A DNA stretch of 64,000 bases, taken from assembly GCA_000209465.1 (NCBI GenBank), contig GL890587.1:62001-126000 (forward strand). Reading direction: 5' to 3'. The translations under genes and the position numbers were made by a program. Shown piece after piece: positions 8,424-18,848 of this stretch. The DNA comes from Lachnospiraceae oral taxon 107 str. F0167 (GTDB lineage Bacteria > Bacillota > Clostridia > Lachnospirales > Lachnospiraceae). The notes beneath the pieces were generated by a model. The model was not told where the DNA came from. It saw only the letters and a list, made by a program, of their open reading frames with translations, and ran no database searches. Position 1 is the first letter of the stretch; each line of letters opens with the position of its first letter.

Positions 8424-9506
8424 ATGCTGAGAGTTGGTATGTTAACCAGTGGAGGAGATTGCCAGGCATTAAATGCAACAATGCGAGGAGTGGCAAAGAG
8501 TCTTTACAAATCTGATAAAGAGGTGGAAATAATAGGTTTTCTGGAGGGTTATAAGGGGCTTATGTATGGAGAGTTCCGAGTGATGAAACCCTCGGATTTT
8601 TCGGGAATTCTGACAACCGGCGGAACTATGCTTGGAACCAGCAGGCAACCTTTTAAACTTATGAGAGAGCCGGATGAAAACGGACTTGATAAGGTAGAGG
8701 CTATGAAGGTCAACTATAATAAGTTAAAGCTGGATTGCCTTGTGGTACTTGGTGGAAACGGTTCGCAAAAGACGGCAAATCTTTTAAGTGAAGAGGGCTT
8801 AAATGTTATAGGTCTGCCAAAGACCATTGACAATGACTTATACGGTACGGATATGACTTTCGGATTTCAAAGTGCGGTTGAGGTGGCTACAAATGCTATC
8901 GACTGCATACATACTACGGCGGCTTCACACAGTAGAGTTTTTATTGTGGAAGTTATGGGACATAAGGTAGGATGGCTTACACTTTATGCAGGGCTTGCAG
9001 GAGGAGCGGATATCATATTGATACCTGAAATACCCTATGATATAAAGAAGGTTGCGGCAGCTGTAAATAAGAGAGAAAAAGAAGGCAAAAAGTTTACCAT
9101 ACTTGCTGTAGCGGAGGGAGCTATATCAATGGAAGATGCGGCTCTTTCAAAAAAGGATTTAAAAAAGAAAAAATTAAAAGATGCGGGCAGATATCCCTCT
9201 ATAAGTTATGAGATAGGTGATATTCTAAGTAAGGAGACCGGTGTGGATGTAAGAGTTACGGTTCCCGGACATACACAAAGAGGAGGAGCGCCAAATCCGT
9301 TTGACAGAGCATTGTCCACAAGGCTCGGTGCTCATGGAGCGGAGCTGGTACTTGAAAAGAAATATGGAAGACTGGTAGTACTAAAGGGTATGGAGGTAAC
9401 AGATATTTCTTTGAGTGAATCTGCCGGAAAACTGAAATATGTGGATCCCGAGTCTGCACTTGTAAAAGAGGCAAGGCTTGTGGGAATAAGCTTTGGTGAC
9501 AGGTAG
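8424..9506 (+). CDS. pfkA: 6-phosphofructokinase
   Basis: The enzyme phosphorylates fructose 6-phosphate in glycolysis. The 360-residue protein shows the PFK blocks MLTSGGDCQALNATMRG, TGGTMLGTSR, PKTIDNDLYGTDMTFGFQSA and VPGHTQRGGAPNPFDRAL. At the phosphoryl-donor site it reads GGNGSQ where E. coli PfkA has GGDGS, and it has Lys before TIDND where ATP enzymes have Gly. Gly at the position equivalent to E. coli residue 104 argues for ATP, while Lys-124 is the PPi-type residue. This mixed pattern is that of group III PFKs, and the donor needs assay. The RBS AAAGGAGC precedes the ATG. dnaX follows 11 bases later. Confidence 0.92.
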   Translation: MLRVGMLTSGGDCQALNATMRGVAKSLYKSDKEVEIIGFLEGYKGLMYGEFRVMKPSDFSGILTTGGTMLGTSRQPFKLMREPDENGLDKVEAMKVNYNKLKLDCLVVLGGNGSQKTANLLSEEGLNVIGLPKTIDNDLYGTDMTFGFQSAVEVATNAIDCIHTTAASHSRVFIVEVMGHKVGWLTLYAGLAGGADIILIPEIPYDIKKVAAAVNKREKEGKKFTILAVAEGAISMEDAALSKKDLKKKKLKDAGRYPSISYEIGDILSKETGVDVRVTVPGHTQRGGAPNPFDRALSTRLGAHGAELVLEKKYGRLVVLKGMEVTDISLSESAGKLKYVDPESALVKEARLVGISFGDR

Positions 9507-9517
9507 AAAGGGAGCAG

Positions 9518-11068
9518 ATGGCTTATACGGCACTATATAGGAAGTTTCGACCTTCAAATTTTGATGAGGTAATAGGTCAGGAAGCTATAACAAGGACATT
9601 AAAAAACCAATTGAAAACAGGAAGGATATCACATGCATATCTTTTTTGCGGAACAAGAGGTACGGGAAAGACCAGTATAGCTAAGATAATGGCAAGAGCC
9701 CTAAACTGCGAGCATCCGACAGATGCGGGACCATGTAATGAATGTCCGACATGTAAGTCTATACTCAGTGAGACTTCCATAAATGTAGTGGAGATAGATG
9801 CGGCTTCCAATAATGGTGTTGACAATATCAGAGATATAAAGGAGCAGGTGCAGTATCCGCCCACATTCGGAAAGTATAAGGTATTTATAATAGATGAGGT
9901 ACATATGCTTTCCACAGGGGCGTTTAATGCGCTGTTAAAAACCCTTGAAGAACCTCCTTCATATGTTATATTTATTCTGGCAACTACAGAGGTACATAAG
10001 ATACCTGTTACAGTACTTTCCAGATGTCAAAGATATGATTTTAAAAGAATCGGTATAGATACAATTACACAGAGATTGAAAACTCTTTGTAACAGCGAGG
10101 GTGTGGATATAGAGGACAGGGCTCTTTATTATATAGCCAAAACGGCAGACGGTGCTATGAGAGATGCACTCAGTCTTTTGGATGAATGTATTTCATTTTT
10201 ACAGAATGAAAAAATAAGCTATGATGCGGTACTTGATATACTTGGTGCCTCCGATATAAGTGTATTTAACGAGCTTTTGGACGGGGTTTTATCCGGCAAT
10301 ACCATAGAGGTATTAAACCTTTTAAATAATTCCATAATAGAGGGCAAAGAGATAGGGCAGTTTGTAACGGATTTTCTTTGGTATTTGAGAAATATTTTAA
10401 TACTTAAGTCCATACAAAATGACAGTTCTCTTGTGGATATGTCGGAGCAGAACCTACAGAACTTAAAGGAAATATCAAATACCGTTTCCAAAGAGACTTT
10501 GATGCGTTATATTAAGAATCTGTCGGAATTATCAAATAAGCTAAAGAGTGCCACTCAAAAAAGAGTTGTGGCGGAGCTTGAGTTTATAAGGCTTATGACA
10601 CCTGAGATGGAAGAGAACCTTGACAGTGTGCTGGACAGACTTTCAAGACTTGAGGCAGGGATAAGTACCGGTGCAATAGTGCAAAAAGTCTCGGAAGAAA
10701 ACCGGATTCAAAAAGAAGAAGTGATTGAACTGCCCAAAGCTACCTATGATGATTTTATGCTTATAAAAAAGGAATGGAACAGCATAGTGGAGCATATCGG
10801 TGGAAAAGCCGGAGGTGTATACAAGGAAGCCGAGATAGAACCTTTAACACAGGGTGGTATCAATATTATTTTCTTTAATAAGATGTTTTATGATATGGGA
10901 AATAAAGATACCACCATCTCTGATTTAAAATTATATTTAAATGAAAAGTATGGAAAAGATATTGCAATTGAGATTTCTTTAAGAGAAAATAGGGTTGTAA
11001 GAAACACAAGATATGTTTCCATTGATGAGATAAAATCTGTTATAAACACAGATATTATTATAGAATAG
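9518..11068 (+). CDS. dnaX: DNA polymerase III subunits gamma/tau
   Basis: This is the ATPase of the sliding-clamp loader. The 516-residue protein starts [21 protein letters not shown]. Walker A is GTRGTGKTS (about residues 45-53), the zinc module has [16 protein letters not shown], Walker B is [10 protein letters not shown] and the sensor/arginine-finger region is [14 protein letters not shown]. After the clamp-loader collar a short C-terminal domain of about 90 residues follows; it is shorter than the tau tail of E. coli. The gene heads the conserved dnaX-ybaB-recR operon, with AGGGAGC before the ATG. Confidence 0.96.
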   Translation: MAYTALYRKFRPSNFDEVIGQEAITRTLKNQLKTGRISHAYLFCGTRGTGKTSIAKIMARALNCEHPTDAGPCNECPTCKSILSETSINVVEIDAASNNGVDNIRDIKEQVQYPPTFGKYKVFIIDEVHMLSTGAFNALLKTLEEPPSYVIFILATTEVHKIPVTVLSRCQRYDFKRIGIDTITQRLKTLCNSEGVDIEDRALYYIAKTADGAMRDALSLLDECISFLQNEKISYDAVLDILGASDISVFNELLDGVLSGNTIEVLNLLNNSIIEGKEIGQFVTDFLWYLRNILILKSIQNDSSLVDMSEQNLQNLKEISNTVSKETLMRYIKNLSELSNKLKSATQKRVVAELEFIRLMTPEMEENLDSVLDRLSRLEAGISTGAIVQKVSEENRIQKEEVIELPKATYDDFMLIKKEWNSIVEHIGGKAGGVYKEAEIEPLTQGGINIIFFNKMFYDMGNKDTTISDLKLYLNEKYGKDIAIEISLRENRVVRNTRYVSIDEIKSVINTDIIIE

Positions 11069-11081
11069 TAAGGAGTTTTTT

Positions 11082-11426
11082 ATGGCAAAGCGTGGAGGTT
11101 TTGGAGGGGGCATGATGCCCGGAAATATAAATCAGCTTATGAAGCAGGCACAGAAGATGCAAAAGCAGATGGAAGAACAAAGTGCAGCTTTTGAAAGCAA
11201 GGAGTTTAGCGCAAGCGCAGGAGGCGGTGCGGTAAGCATTACTGTTTCAGGTAAAAAGGAAATTACAAAGGTTTCTATAGATAAAGAAGTTGTGGACCCT
11301 GAGGATGTGGAAATGTTAGAAGATTTGATAATGGCGGCTACTAATGAGGCTCTAAGAAAGATGGAAGAAGAACATTCTGCACTGATGGGCGGTATTGCAG
11401 GTGGAGCAGGAAAGTTGCCGTTCTAA
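11082..11426 (+). CDS. YbaB/EbfC nucleoid-associated protein
   Basis: The 114-residue protein has a glycine-rich start, then [19 protein letters not shown] and the family core [20 protein letters not shown]. YbaB-type proteins form DNA-binding dimers. It sits 13 bases after dnaX, and its stop shares a base with the recR start, as in most Firmicutes. AAGGAG precedes the ATG. Confidence 0.94.
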   Translation: MAKRGGFGGGMMPGNINQLMKQAQKMQKQMEEQSAAFESKEFSASAGGGAVSITVSGKKEITKVSIDKEVVDPEDVEMLEDLIMAATNEALRKMEEEHSALMGGIAGGAGKLPF

Positions 11427-12022
11427 TGGATTATTATAGCAGTCATATCAGCAAGCTTATAGAGGAACTTTCAAAGCTGCCCGGAGTAGGAGCAAAGTCC
11501 GCACAAAGGCTTGCTTTTCACATAATAGGAATGTCAAGTGAACAGGTGGATTCATTATCAAAGGCTATAAAAGATGCAAAGGGCAATGTAAATTATTGCA
11601 GGGAATGTTTTACATTAACAGACGGAGAAGTTTGCCCGATATGTGCAAGTGAGAAAAGAGACCATAAGACTATAATGGTAGTGGAGAACACCAGAGATTT
11701 GGCAGCATATGAAAAAACAGGAAAGTATAATGGCGTATATCATGTTTTGCATGGAGCAATATCGCCAATGCTTGGAATAGGTCCGGCGGATATAAAACTG
11801 AAGGAACTGATAAAAAGACTTGAGAGTGATGTAAATGAAGTGATTATTGCCACAAACTCTACACTTGAGGGCGAAACTACGGCTATGTATATAGCTAAAC
11901 TTATAAAACCCACAGGTATAGAAGTAAGCAGAATAGCAAGCGGAGTCCCTGTCGGTGGGGATTTAGAGTATATTGACGAGGTGACTCTTTTAAGAGCGCT
12001 TGAAGGAAGAAGATTACTGTAG
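11426..12022 (+). CDS. recR: Recombination mediator RecR
   Basis: The 198-residue protein works with RecO/RecF in RecA loading at gaps. It has the helix-hairpin-helix [18 protein letters not shown], the zinc finger [16 protein letters not shown] and a Toprim domain beginning [17 protein letters not shown]. The Walker-like C-terminal segment [17 protein letters not shown] is complete. The ATG overlaps the ybaB stop by one base (TAATG), so translation is coupled. Confidence 0.96.
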   Translation: MDYYSSHISKLIEELSKLPGVGAKSAQRLAFHIIGMSSEQVDSLSKAIKDAKGNVNYCRECFTLTDGEVCPICASEKRDHKTIMVVENTRDLAAYEKTGKYNGVYHVLHGAISPMLGIGPADIKLKELIKRLESDVNEVIIATNSTLEGETTAMYIAKLIKPTGIEVSRIASGVPVGGDLEYIDEVTLLRALEGRRLL

Positions 12023-12063
12023 AGTTTATTTTCTAAATAAAAAACTTGAGGTTTGGTGCAAGT

Positions 12064-15000
12064 ATGGATAAATATGAATTTAATTTAAAGGTTGAACAAC
12101 TGAATAAATTGGTGAAGAGCGGAGATTATAAAGCCGCTATGCGAATCACCGATACAATCGACTGGAGTAGAGTCCATAATGCAGGCTTATTAACCACTGT
12201 TTCCGAAGTCTATGAAAAAAATGATGAGTATAAAGAAGCGAGAGAAATATTGCTTTTGGCTTATGACAGGGCTCCGGTGGGGAAGAGAGCTCTGTACAGA
12301 CTTGCCATGCTTGCAATAAAAGAGGGGGATATTGCAGAGGCTGAGGCTTATTATAGGGAATATATCGAGATTTCACCTCAAGACAGCAGAAAGTATCTGA
12401 TGGAATATCATATTGCAGTGGCACAGGGCAATGATATCAATAAAAAGATAAAGATTCTGGAAAAATATAATGATATCGAGAAGATGGATGAGCAGTGGAA
12501 ATATGAGCTGGCTCTCCTGTATGCACAGACAGGCAGAATAGATGATTGTATAAAAGTATGTGATGAAATAATGCTTTTATTCGGTGTGGGAGAATATGTG
12601 GAAAAAGCTGCCGCTCTGAAGGAATCTACAGGCTGCCCTCTAAGTTCAAAGCAGCAGGAGCAGGTGGACAATAAGGAATATTATGAGGACAGATTAAATA
12701 CTCTTGCCAAAAGGTATGAAAGCGGAGAGAGGGAAAATTATCCGAATTTGAACCTGGATGATATGAGTGCTTATAAACCCAGAGAGGATAAAAAGACTAC
12801 GATAAGTCTCGGTGATGAAGAAGAACCGGATGAAAATGCTCCTATAAGTACAGAACTTTTCCCAAAGAGTGTAGGAGTAAATGAGGTGAGGATATCGGAA
12901 ACAACATTTAAGGGGGAAAGTGTGAACCCGGAATTTGAAGTGGAATTAAAAAGAGCCATTGCAATCACAAATGAAAATCTGAGTAAAATGAAGGGCGAAA
13001 GAGATCTTTCATCTATGAGGGAAATAGATGAAGAGGTCAGAGCTCATATGGAAAGGGTGGAGAGGATAAAGCATGGAAGATTTATCAGCCCTCCTGTAAT
13101 GGCAGAAAGAAGAAAAACAAGAATAAGCAATTATTTTGACAGTATGGGATTGCCGAAAGCTCATTACAACGGAGATGAACTTGATAATATTTATCAAAAT
13201 ATCCAAATAAGTGAGGAGCAGGAGGATGTAGTAAAAGAGGAAGAAAATTCATTTGAAAATATTCCTGACTATACTATAGATAAAGAATTTATACCGGAGG
13301 ATTTTAGGATAGGGGAAGATACTTCACAGGATGAATTATCACCGGAGGATATAAACTCCCCACAAACCACAGGATTTATCTTAAAAAAGGATGAGCCGGA
13401 AGGAGGGAGTGAGGAGTTAGAGAATAATGAACCTGATAACATTGATATTCCCACAGAGGAAGTAGAAGAAATACCTAAAGAGAATATTACGGTTACTGAA
13501 ACTGCTTCCACAAAAGTATTGGAAAACTATGTTCCGGAAAAAAAAATTCCAATTTTTGACAAAGATGATTTGATAAACAGCTACTTTGATGATGAAGCGG
13601 ATATGGGTGTACCGACCGTTTCAGCTGTAATGGCAAAAAGAAAAGAGCAAAGAGATTTGGTTCAAAGCAGTGTCAAAAGCGAAACAAAGATGGAAGTGAT
13701 AGATGATGAGGAGGTATATTACACAAGGGAGGAAAGAACCTTTGTAACAAAAGTAAAAAGGGGTGAAGAGCCGGAAGAAATATTTATAGAGCCGGAATTT
13801 AAAAATCATGAGGATGAAGAAATCAAAACCGCTTCAATTGTAGAAGAGGATATTGATGAGCAAATAAAAGAAAGTGATGTAGATAACAGTAAAACAGTAA
13901 ACCCTGTTGTAGATACTCTAAATGAGAGTCAGGACAAAAAAGAATTTTCACAAGAGAGTTTGGAGTTATTTTCAGATGAAGATGTTGAGAATGACACTGT
14001 CGTGATTGAAGAGAGTACGGAAGAAGTTTTAGATGATAATAGGGAGGTAGATTTACCTGTGCACGGAAAAGTTATGAAAGCAAAGGCGCCAAAGTCAAGA
14101 GAGCCGAAGGAGTATTTAATGAGAAGACCGGGTTCTATAATGGTAGAGGGAATAACAGAGCAAAAGGCTCTTGAAAATGCTATAGAAGTATTGAGAGAAG
14201 TAAATGAACTCACAAAGATAAAGCATTCTGTATTAAAAATCAGGGCAAAAAGCCTTAACAGTAAGGGAGTGATGAACTCCATAGATAAGATAAAGGGGAA
14301 GGATCTTATTATTGTGGAGGCAGGTGACCTTGATGATAACACCATTGCAGAACTTATTGAGTTTATAAGAGACGGCAAAGAAACAGTGGTCTTTGCTGAT
14401 ACTATAAGCGGAATTTCAAGTCTGATAGAGGCAAATGATCTTTTACATGGAATGAGCCTTGTGATGAGAGAGGAAGAAGTACCTGTAAAAAGAAAAAATA
14501 TTGTTGCAAATATAGAGTTAAAAGACAGGGATAAGGACAGAGAAGAAGCACAGGATAAAAAAGACGCAGAGGAAATTAAGGAGACTGACAAAGAAGAAAA
14601 AGATGAAGCTGCCAAAGCAAGTAATTTAATGGATCTTGAGGTTATAGCCAATATCTTAAAACAGGAGAACGGCAATGAGAACTTGCAGTTTGAAATAAAG
14701 CCGATCGGAGGAGGGGAAACCATAAAATTGTATTCACCTGAGGAATCTGAGGAAGAAGACGGTGAAGATAAGGGCAATAAAGAGGAAGAGGAAAAAGGCA
14801 TTGAATTAAATCCTGTAATATCCGAACCTAAAAAACCCGAGCTGGTAGTATCGGAGCCTGTAGAGATAGAAAAGAGAGAAGAGATAGAAGAGGAAGATAG
14901 AGGGGAACCGGGTGAGGACAGTATACCTTTGTCCGTAGATGATTTTATTGCGTATGCGCTTAATTATGCAAAAGATATAGAATGCCTTTTATCAAATAAA

Positions 15001-15204
15001 GCAAGGTATGCGGTTGAGGAAAGAGCGGATTATATGAAGGAGGACGGAACACCTTTAACCAAAAGAAATGCCAGAAATCTTATCGACCATGCTGCCGATT
15101 TGGCTGAAAAGCCGGGAGTAATGAAGGCTTTACTTGGATTTATGACTTCTAAATATGATAAAGAAGGCAGACTTATTCTAAGAGAGGAGCATTTTAGAAT
15201 ATAA
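12064..15204 (+). CDS. Very large acidic TPR-containing protein of unknown function
   Basis: This is a 1046-residue protein. Residues 1-150 look like tetratricopeptide repeats (YKEAREILLLAYDRAPVGKR, then GDIAEAEAYYREYIEISPQD). A long, very acidic, probably disordered centre runs from about 230 to 680. A compact alpha/beta domain at about 690-830 contains SIMVEGITEQKALENAIEVL and GKDLIIVEAGDLDDNTIAEL, and may be a P-loop-like or Rossmann-like fold without a Walker A lysine. A second acidic linker leads to a helical C-terminal domain of about 90 residues. I do not know the family. ATG 12064 is preferred over TTG 12046, which would read through the ribosome site. It ends on the first base of the next gene, so it is cotranscribed with the CvpA-like gene. 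Confidence 0.75.
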   Translation: MDKYEFNLKVEQLNKLVKSGDYKAAMRITDTIDWSRVHNAGLLTTVSEVYEKNDEYKEAREILLLAYDRAPVGKRALYRLAMLAIKEGDIAEAEAYYREYIEISPQDSRKYLMEYHIAVAQGNDINKKIKILEKYNDIEKMDEQWKYELALLYAQTGRIDDCIKVCDEIMLLFGVGEYVEKAAALKESTGCPLSSKQQEQVDNKEYYEDRLNTLAKRYESGERENYPNLNLDDMSAYKPREDKKTTISLGDEEEPDENAPISTELFPKSVGVNEVRISETTFKGESVNPEFEVELKRAIAITNENLSKMKGERDLSSMREIDEEVRAHMERVERIKHGRFISPPVMAERRKTRISNYFDSMGLPKAHYNGDELDNIYQNIQISEEQEDVVKEEENSFENIPDYTIDKEFIPEDFRIGEDTSQDELSPEDINSPQTTGFILKKDEPEGGSEELENNEPDNIDIPTEEVEEIPKENITVTETASTKVLENYVPEKKIPIFDKDDLINSYFDDEADMGVPTVSAVMAKRKEQRDLVQSSVKSETKMEVIDDEEVYYTREERTFVTKVKRGEEPEEIFIEPEFKNHEDEEIKTASIVEEDIDEQIKESDVDNSKTVNPVVDTLNESQDKKEFSQESLELFSDEDVENDTVVIEESTEEVLDDNREVDLPVHGKVMKAKAPKSREPKEYLMRRPGSIMVEGITEQKALENAIEVLREVNELTKIKHSVLKIRAKSLNSKGVMNSIDKIKGKDLIIVEAGDLDDNTIAELIEFIRDGKETVVFADTISGISSLIEANDLLHGMSLVMREEEVPVKRKNIVANIELKDRDKDREEAQDKKDAEEIKETDKEEKDEAAKASNLMDLEVIANILKQENGNENLQFEIKPIGGGETIKLYSPEESEEEDGEDKGNKEEEEKGIELNPVISEPKKPELVVSEPVEIEKREEIEEEDRGEPGEDSIPLSVDDFIAYALNYAKDIECLLSNKARYAVEERADYMKEDGTPLTKRNARNLIDHAADLAEKPGVMKALLGFMTSKYDKEGRLILREEHFRI

Positions 15205-15896
15205 TGGTTTTTAATTATTTGGAGATTTTAGTATTTCTCTTTTTGTTGGCAATGATAATCAGTGGATACAATAAGGGACTTTTAAAAATATCCATAACGA
15301 TGCTTGCTCTTATTTCAAGTGTAATTGCCTTGAATGTAGTGAATCCATATCTGAGAAATGAGTTGCAAAAAAATACTAAAATAAATCAATTTGTTTTAAC
15401 AACTATTTATGAAAAAATAGGACTTGGGGAGATGCATGAAGATTCATCCAATGCAAAAGGCAGGAGTGAGGCAATAGATAAACTTAATGTGCCTGCCCAA
15501 ATAAAGGATATTTTAAAAAAGGATGATGACAGAGCGGTCTATGAAAAACTCGGAGTATATACCTTTGCAGATTATATTGCAAGCTATGTCACACAGATGA
15601 CTGTTAATGCGATAAGCTTTGCAGGTTCTTTTACGCTTGTCTGGCTGGTGCTTGGGATATTGTTTAAGGGAAATAAACTTTTAGCGAAGCTGCCCGTTTT
15701 GGGAGGTCTTAATAAGACCTTGGGCGCAATAGCAGGTTTGCTTTTCGGATTGACGGTGTTTTGGATTATTTGTATTTTCCTTATTGTATTTTCAACCACA
15801 AAAACGGGAAGATATATATATAGTCTGATTGAAAGCAGTCCTTTTTTACTGTTTTTATCCAGACAAAATCCGGTAGCGATATTCCTTGGATTATAG
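15204..15896 (+). CDS. CvpA-family membrane protein
   Basis: The 230-residue product has a hydrophobic N-terminus, YLEILVFLFLLAMIISGY, then NKGLLKISITMLALISSVIA, matching the CvpA/colicin V production family. A soluble insert (about 60-125) separates it from three further membrane helices ending in VFWIICIFLIVFS. The family role is unclear; other members are linked to cell-envelope stress. The ATG overlaps the stop of the preceding large gene (TAATG), and the next gene follows 13 bases after its stop. Confidence 0.82.
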   Translation: MVFNYLEILVFLFLLAMIISGYNKGLLKISITMLALISSVIALNVVNPYLRNELQKNTKINQFVLTTIYEKIGLGEMHEDSSNAKGRSEAIDKLNVPAQIKDILKKDDDRAVYEKLGVYTFADYIASYVTQMTVNAISFAGSFTLVWLVLGILFKGNKLLAKLPVLGGLNKTLGAIAGLLFGLTVFWIICIFLIVFSTTKTGRYIYSLIESSPFLLFLSRQNPVAIFLGL

Positions 15897-15909
15897 ATAT
15901 GGAGGTTAT

Positions 15910-17559
15910 ATGAATTCTAAAAGAAGGCTGATGAATGCCTCAAATGTGATAGTTGGACTTTGGCTTTTGTCAATGTTTACAATCTTTCCATTGATTTATA
16001 ATGATTATTACTATGATATACTGGAAACAAAGTATTATACGGTAAGAGCAATCACCGCAATAATGATTCTTGCATTGATAGTGATATGCGGTTTTGCAGG
16101 CGGATTTAAAAACTTCTTTGATAAAGTAAATAAAAAAGGTTTTTCTACCTGGTTTAAAGAAGAATTCAGTATTTGGGATATATGTATAATGATATTTATG
16201 CTGGCTACATTATTATCCACTTTGTATTCAGGTAAGGTTATGAGGTATGCCGTCAGCGGAGAGAAGGGAAGATATTCCGGACTCCTGCTTATATCATTAT
16301 ATGTGGCAATATATTTTATAGTAAGCAGATTACTTTCCTTTAGTAAGATTTATTTTACCGTATTTTTGGCAGTAAGTATTCCGATATGTCTTTTCGGATA
16401 TACAGACTATTTCAATATGAATGCAATGCATTTTAAGGATAAAATAAGCCCTGAACAGTGGTCGATATTTACCTCAACCATCGGTAATATAAATACATAT
16501 ACCGCTGTTCTGGCTTTTTATATTGCTGTTGCCGGAACCTTATTTATTACCACACCGCTTAAAAAGGATGACGGTAAGGGTGAGAGTATAGAAAAACTTA
16601 TCTTTTACTATCTTATAATGCTGATGAACTTCATTGCAATGGCAATGGGTACTTCAGATAACGGATATCTCACACTTTTAGCATTCTTCGGACTTATGCC
16701 TTTTGTGGCATTTAAAAGTATGGAAGGTGTAAGAAGATATATACTGACTATATTTACATATTTTCTCGGCATCAGAATTATAAAGATAATCAATACGGTA
16801 TATGCAGGTAAAGTACTTGGAATTTCAGGCTTATATGATTTTATAAGTGATTTTAAATATCTGGATTTGTTGATTATAGTTTTGGCAATTATAGTTATTT
16901 TAATGTATGTTCTTGCCTATAGAAATAAGTGGGAAGAAAAAAATGACCGTCAGAAGCTATTAAAAGTTCTTAGATATATTTGGTTGGGAATAATTATAAT
17001 ATCTGTTGCAGGTATTGTATTCCTGGGAATGAAAATAAATGCAAATGCTGAGCTTGCAAGGCAAAAGTATGGTTCTTTGGCGAATTATTTTATATTTGAT
17101 GATTCATGGGGAACTTTCAGAGGCTATATCTGGAGAGCTGCACTTGAAGAATATTTAAGATTTCCACTTGTTCATAAAATTTTTGGAAGTGGTCCGGATA
17201 CCTTTGGAATATATATAGATTTACTCAGAAGAGAAGAAATGATTGGTATAACCGGTCAGTTCTTTGATGCGGCTCATAATGAATACTTACAGTTTTTATT
17301 TACTTTAGGACCTATAGCTACTATAAGCTATATTTTGGGACTTGTATTGCCGAGTATAAAAGCATTTAGAACCGAAATACTTGAGCTTAGAGATGATGCA
17401 ATGTTGCCTTTTTTATATGCATGTGCTATGGCGGTAATCTGCTATGCCACTCAGGCTGTGGTAAATTTGAACTTACCTGTAGTAACACCGTTTTTATGGA
17501 TATTCCTAAGTATGATGGTGGCACTACTTAGAGACAAAGGAGAAGTTATAAATGGATAA
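15910..17559 (+). CDS. O-antigen ligase/polymerase-like membrane protein
   Basis: The 549-residue protein has about 12 hydrophobic segments and a large external loop, the layout of the Wzy/WaaL O-antigen ligase family. The loop before the last helices has WGTFRGYIWRAALEEYLRF followed by GSGPDTFG and then FDAAHNEYLQFLFTLG, which fits the family signature containing an essential His in the (A)HN(E) motif. In a Gram-positive it would act on a secreted glycan or glycoprotein; the substrate is unknown. GGAGG sits four bases before the ATG at 15910. The trpS start overlaps its last codons. Confidence 0.82.
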   Translation: MNSKRRLMNASNVIVGLWLLSMFTIFPLIYNDYYYDILETKYYTVRAITAIMILALIVICGFAGGFKNFFDKVNKKGFSTWFKEEFSIWDICIMIFMLATLLSTLYSGKVMRYAVSGEKGRYSGLLLISLYVAIYFIVSRLLSFSKIYFTVFLAVSIPICLFGYTDYFNMNAMHFKDKISPEQWSIFTSTIGNINTYTAVLAFYIAVAGTLFITTPLKKDDGKGESIEKLIFYYLIMLMNFIAMAMGTSDNGYLTLLAFFGLMPFVAFKSMEGVRRYILTIFTYFLGIRIIKIINTVYAGKVLGISGLYDFISDFKYLDLLIIVLAIIVILMYVLAYRNKWEEKNDRQKLLKVLRYIWLGIIIISVAGIVFLGMKINANAELARQKYGSLANYFIFDDSWGTFRGYIWRAALEEYLRFPLVHKIFGSGPDTFGIYIDLLRREEMIGITGQFFDAAHNEYLQFLFTLGPIATISYILGLVLPSIKAFRTEILELRDDAMLPFLYACAMAVICYATQAVVNLNLPVVTPFLWIFLSMMVALLRDKGEVING

Positions 17560-18640
17560 GATAATCCTTTCAGGAGATCGTCCTACAGGAAAATTACATG
17601 TAGGACATTATATCGGCTCTGTTAAAAGAAGAGTTGAATTGCAAAATTCAGGAGAATTTAAAAAGATTTTTATAATGGTGGCAGATGCTCAGGCACTCAC
17701 TGATAATATGGAAAATCCTGAGAAGGTAAGACAGAATATTATAGAGGTAGTACTTGATTATCTGGCATGTGGTATAGATCCTAAGAAGTCTACTATATTC
17801 ATACAGTCAATGGTACCGGAGCTTACAGAACTGGCATTTTACTATATGAATCTTGTTACTGTTTCAAGACTTCAAAGAAACCCTACAGTAAAGGCTGAGA
17901 TAGGGCTTAGAAATTTTGAAAACAGTATTCCGGTAGGATTTTTCACATATCCTATATCACAGGCATCGGATATTACAGCGTTTAAAGCAACTACAGTACC
18001 TGTAGGTGAGGATCAGTTGCCTATGATTGAGCAGACCAGAGAGATAGTAAGAAAGTTTAATTCAGTATACGGTGAAACTTTGGTAGAGCCTGAAGCGCTT
18101 ATACCACAGGAAGACTCAGCTAAGAGACTTCCGGGTACGGACGGTAAGGCAAAGATGAGTAAGTCGCTTGGAAATTGTATTTATCTTTCAGATGATGCAG
18201 ATACCGTTGCATCAGCTATAAAGACTATGTATACCGATCCTTTGCATATAAAGGTAAGTGATCCCGGACATCTTGAAGGAAATACGGTATTTACATATCT
18301 GGATGCTTTCTCAAGACCTGAACATTTTACAGAGTACCTTCCGGATTATAATTCACTTGATGAGCTCAAAGAGCATTACACACGTGGCGGATTAGGAGAT
18401 ATGAAGGTAAAGAAGTTCCTTGCAAGCATAATGGAAGAGACCTTGGCACCTATGAGAGCAAGAAGAGCGGAATTTGAAAAAGATATTCCGGCCATCTATG
18501 AGATGCTTAAGGAAAGCTGTGAAGTTGCAAGAAATGAAGCCGCAAATACACTTTCAGAAGTAAAGAACGCAATGAGAATCAATTATTTTGATGATGTGGA
18601 GCTGATAAAATCACAGGCCGAGAAATTCGGAAACAAATAA
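17552..18640 (+). CDS. trpS: Tryptophan-tRNA ligase
   Basis: The 362-residue class Ic synthetase carries the HIGH-type signature GKLHVGHYIG (about residues 14-23) and the KMSKS signature KAKMSKSLGN (about 206). It also shows the Trp-site blocks FIMVADAQALTDN and TYPISQASDITAFKAT. It is about 30 residues longer than the common TrpRS, with extra sequence in the C-terminal helical region. It overlaps the upstream O-antigen-ligase-like gene by 8 bases. A strong terminator follows. Confidence 0.95.
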   Translation: MDKIILSGDRPTGKLHVGHYIGSVKRRVELQNSGEFKKIFIMVADAQALTDNMENPEKVRQNIIEVVLDYLACGIDPKKSTIFIQSMVPELTELAFYYMNLVTVSRLQRNPTVKAEIGLRNFENSIPVGFFTYPISQASDITAFKATTVPVGEDQLPMIEQTREIVRKFNSVYGETLVEPEALIPQEDSAKRLPGTDGKAKMSKSLGNCIYLSDDADTVASAIKTMYTDPLHIKVSDPGHLEGNTVFTYLDAFSRPEHFTEYLPDYNSLDELKEHYTRGGLGDMKVKKFLASIMEETLAPMRARRAEFEKDIPAIYEMLKESCEVARNEAANTLSEVKNAMRINYFDDVELIKSQAEKFGNK

Positions 18641-18673
18641 AAATACGGTTTTAATAAAATACTGTGTATTAAC

Positions 18674-18735
18674 AGGCTTTATTTTAAAATCGTTAGCAGA
18701 CAGCTTTACGATTTTAAAATAAGGCCTTTTTTATT
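18674..18735 (+). terminator. Long-stem terminator after trpS
   Basis: About 19 bp are paired (starting GGCTTTATTTTAAAATCG and ending CGATTTTAAAATAAGGCC, with one mismatch), followed by TTTTTTATT. Confidence 0.9.
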
Positions 18736-18743
18736 AAAAAAGC

Positions 18744-18805
18744 TTGACAGTTGAGCATCTATTCAACTATAATAAAAGCATAACAGTTGAACAAGTACTC
18801 AACTA
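18744..18805 (+). promoter_or_regulatory. Promoter with two ArsR/SmtB-type operators for the metal-efflux operon
   Basis: TTGACA (18744-18749) and TATAAT (18768-18773) are 18 bases apart. Operator 1 (18748-18769) fills the spacer and reads CAGTTGAGC then six bases then TTCAACTA. Operator 2 (18784-18805) repeats the design as CAGTTGAAC then five bases then CTCAACTA. Both are imperfect 22-bp inverted repeats of the TGAAC-N-TTCA type bound by ArsR/SmtB/CadC repressors. Bound repressor would block both polymerase entry and the start site. Confidence 0.85.
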
Positions 18806-18848
18806 AAGGAGGTGTATCGGAGTAGAAGCTTTAGATAGAAAAGATGCT

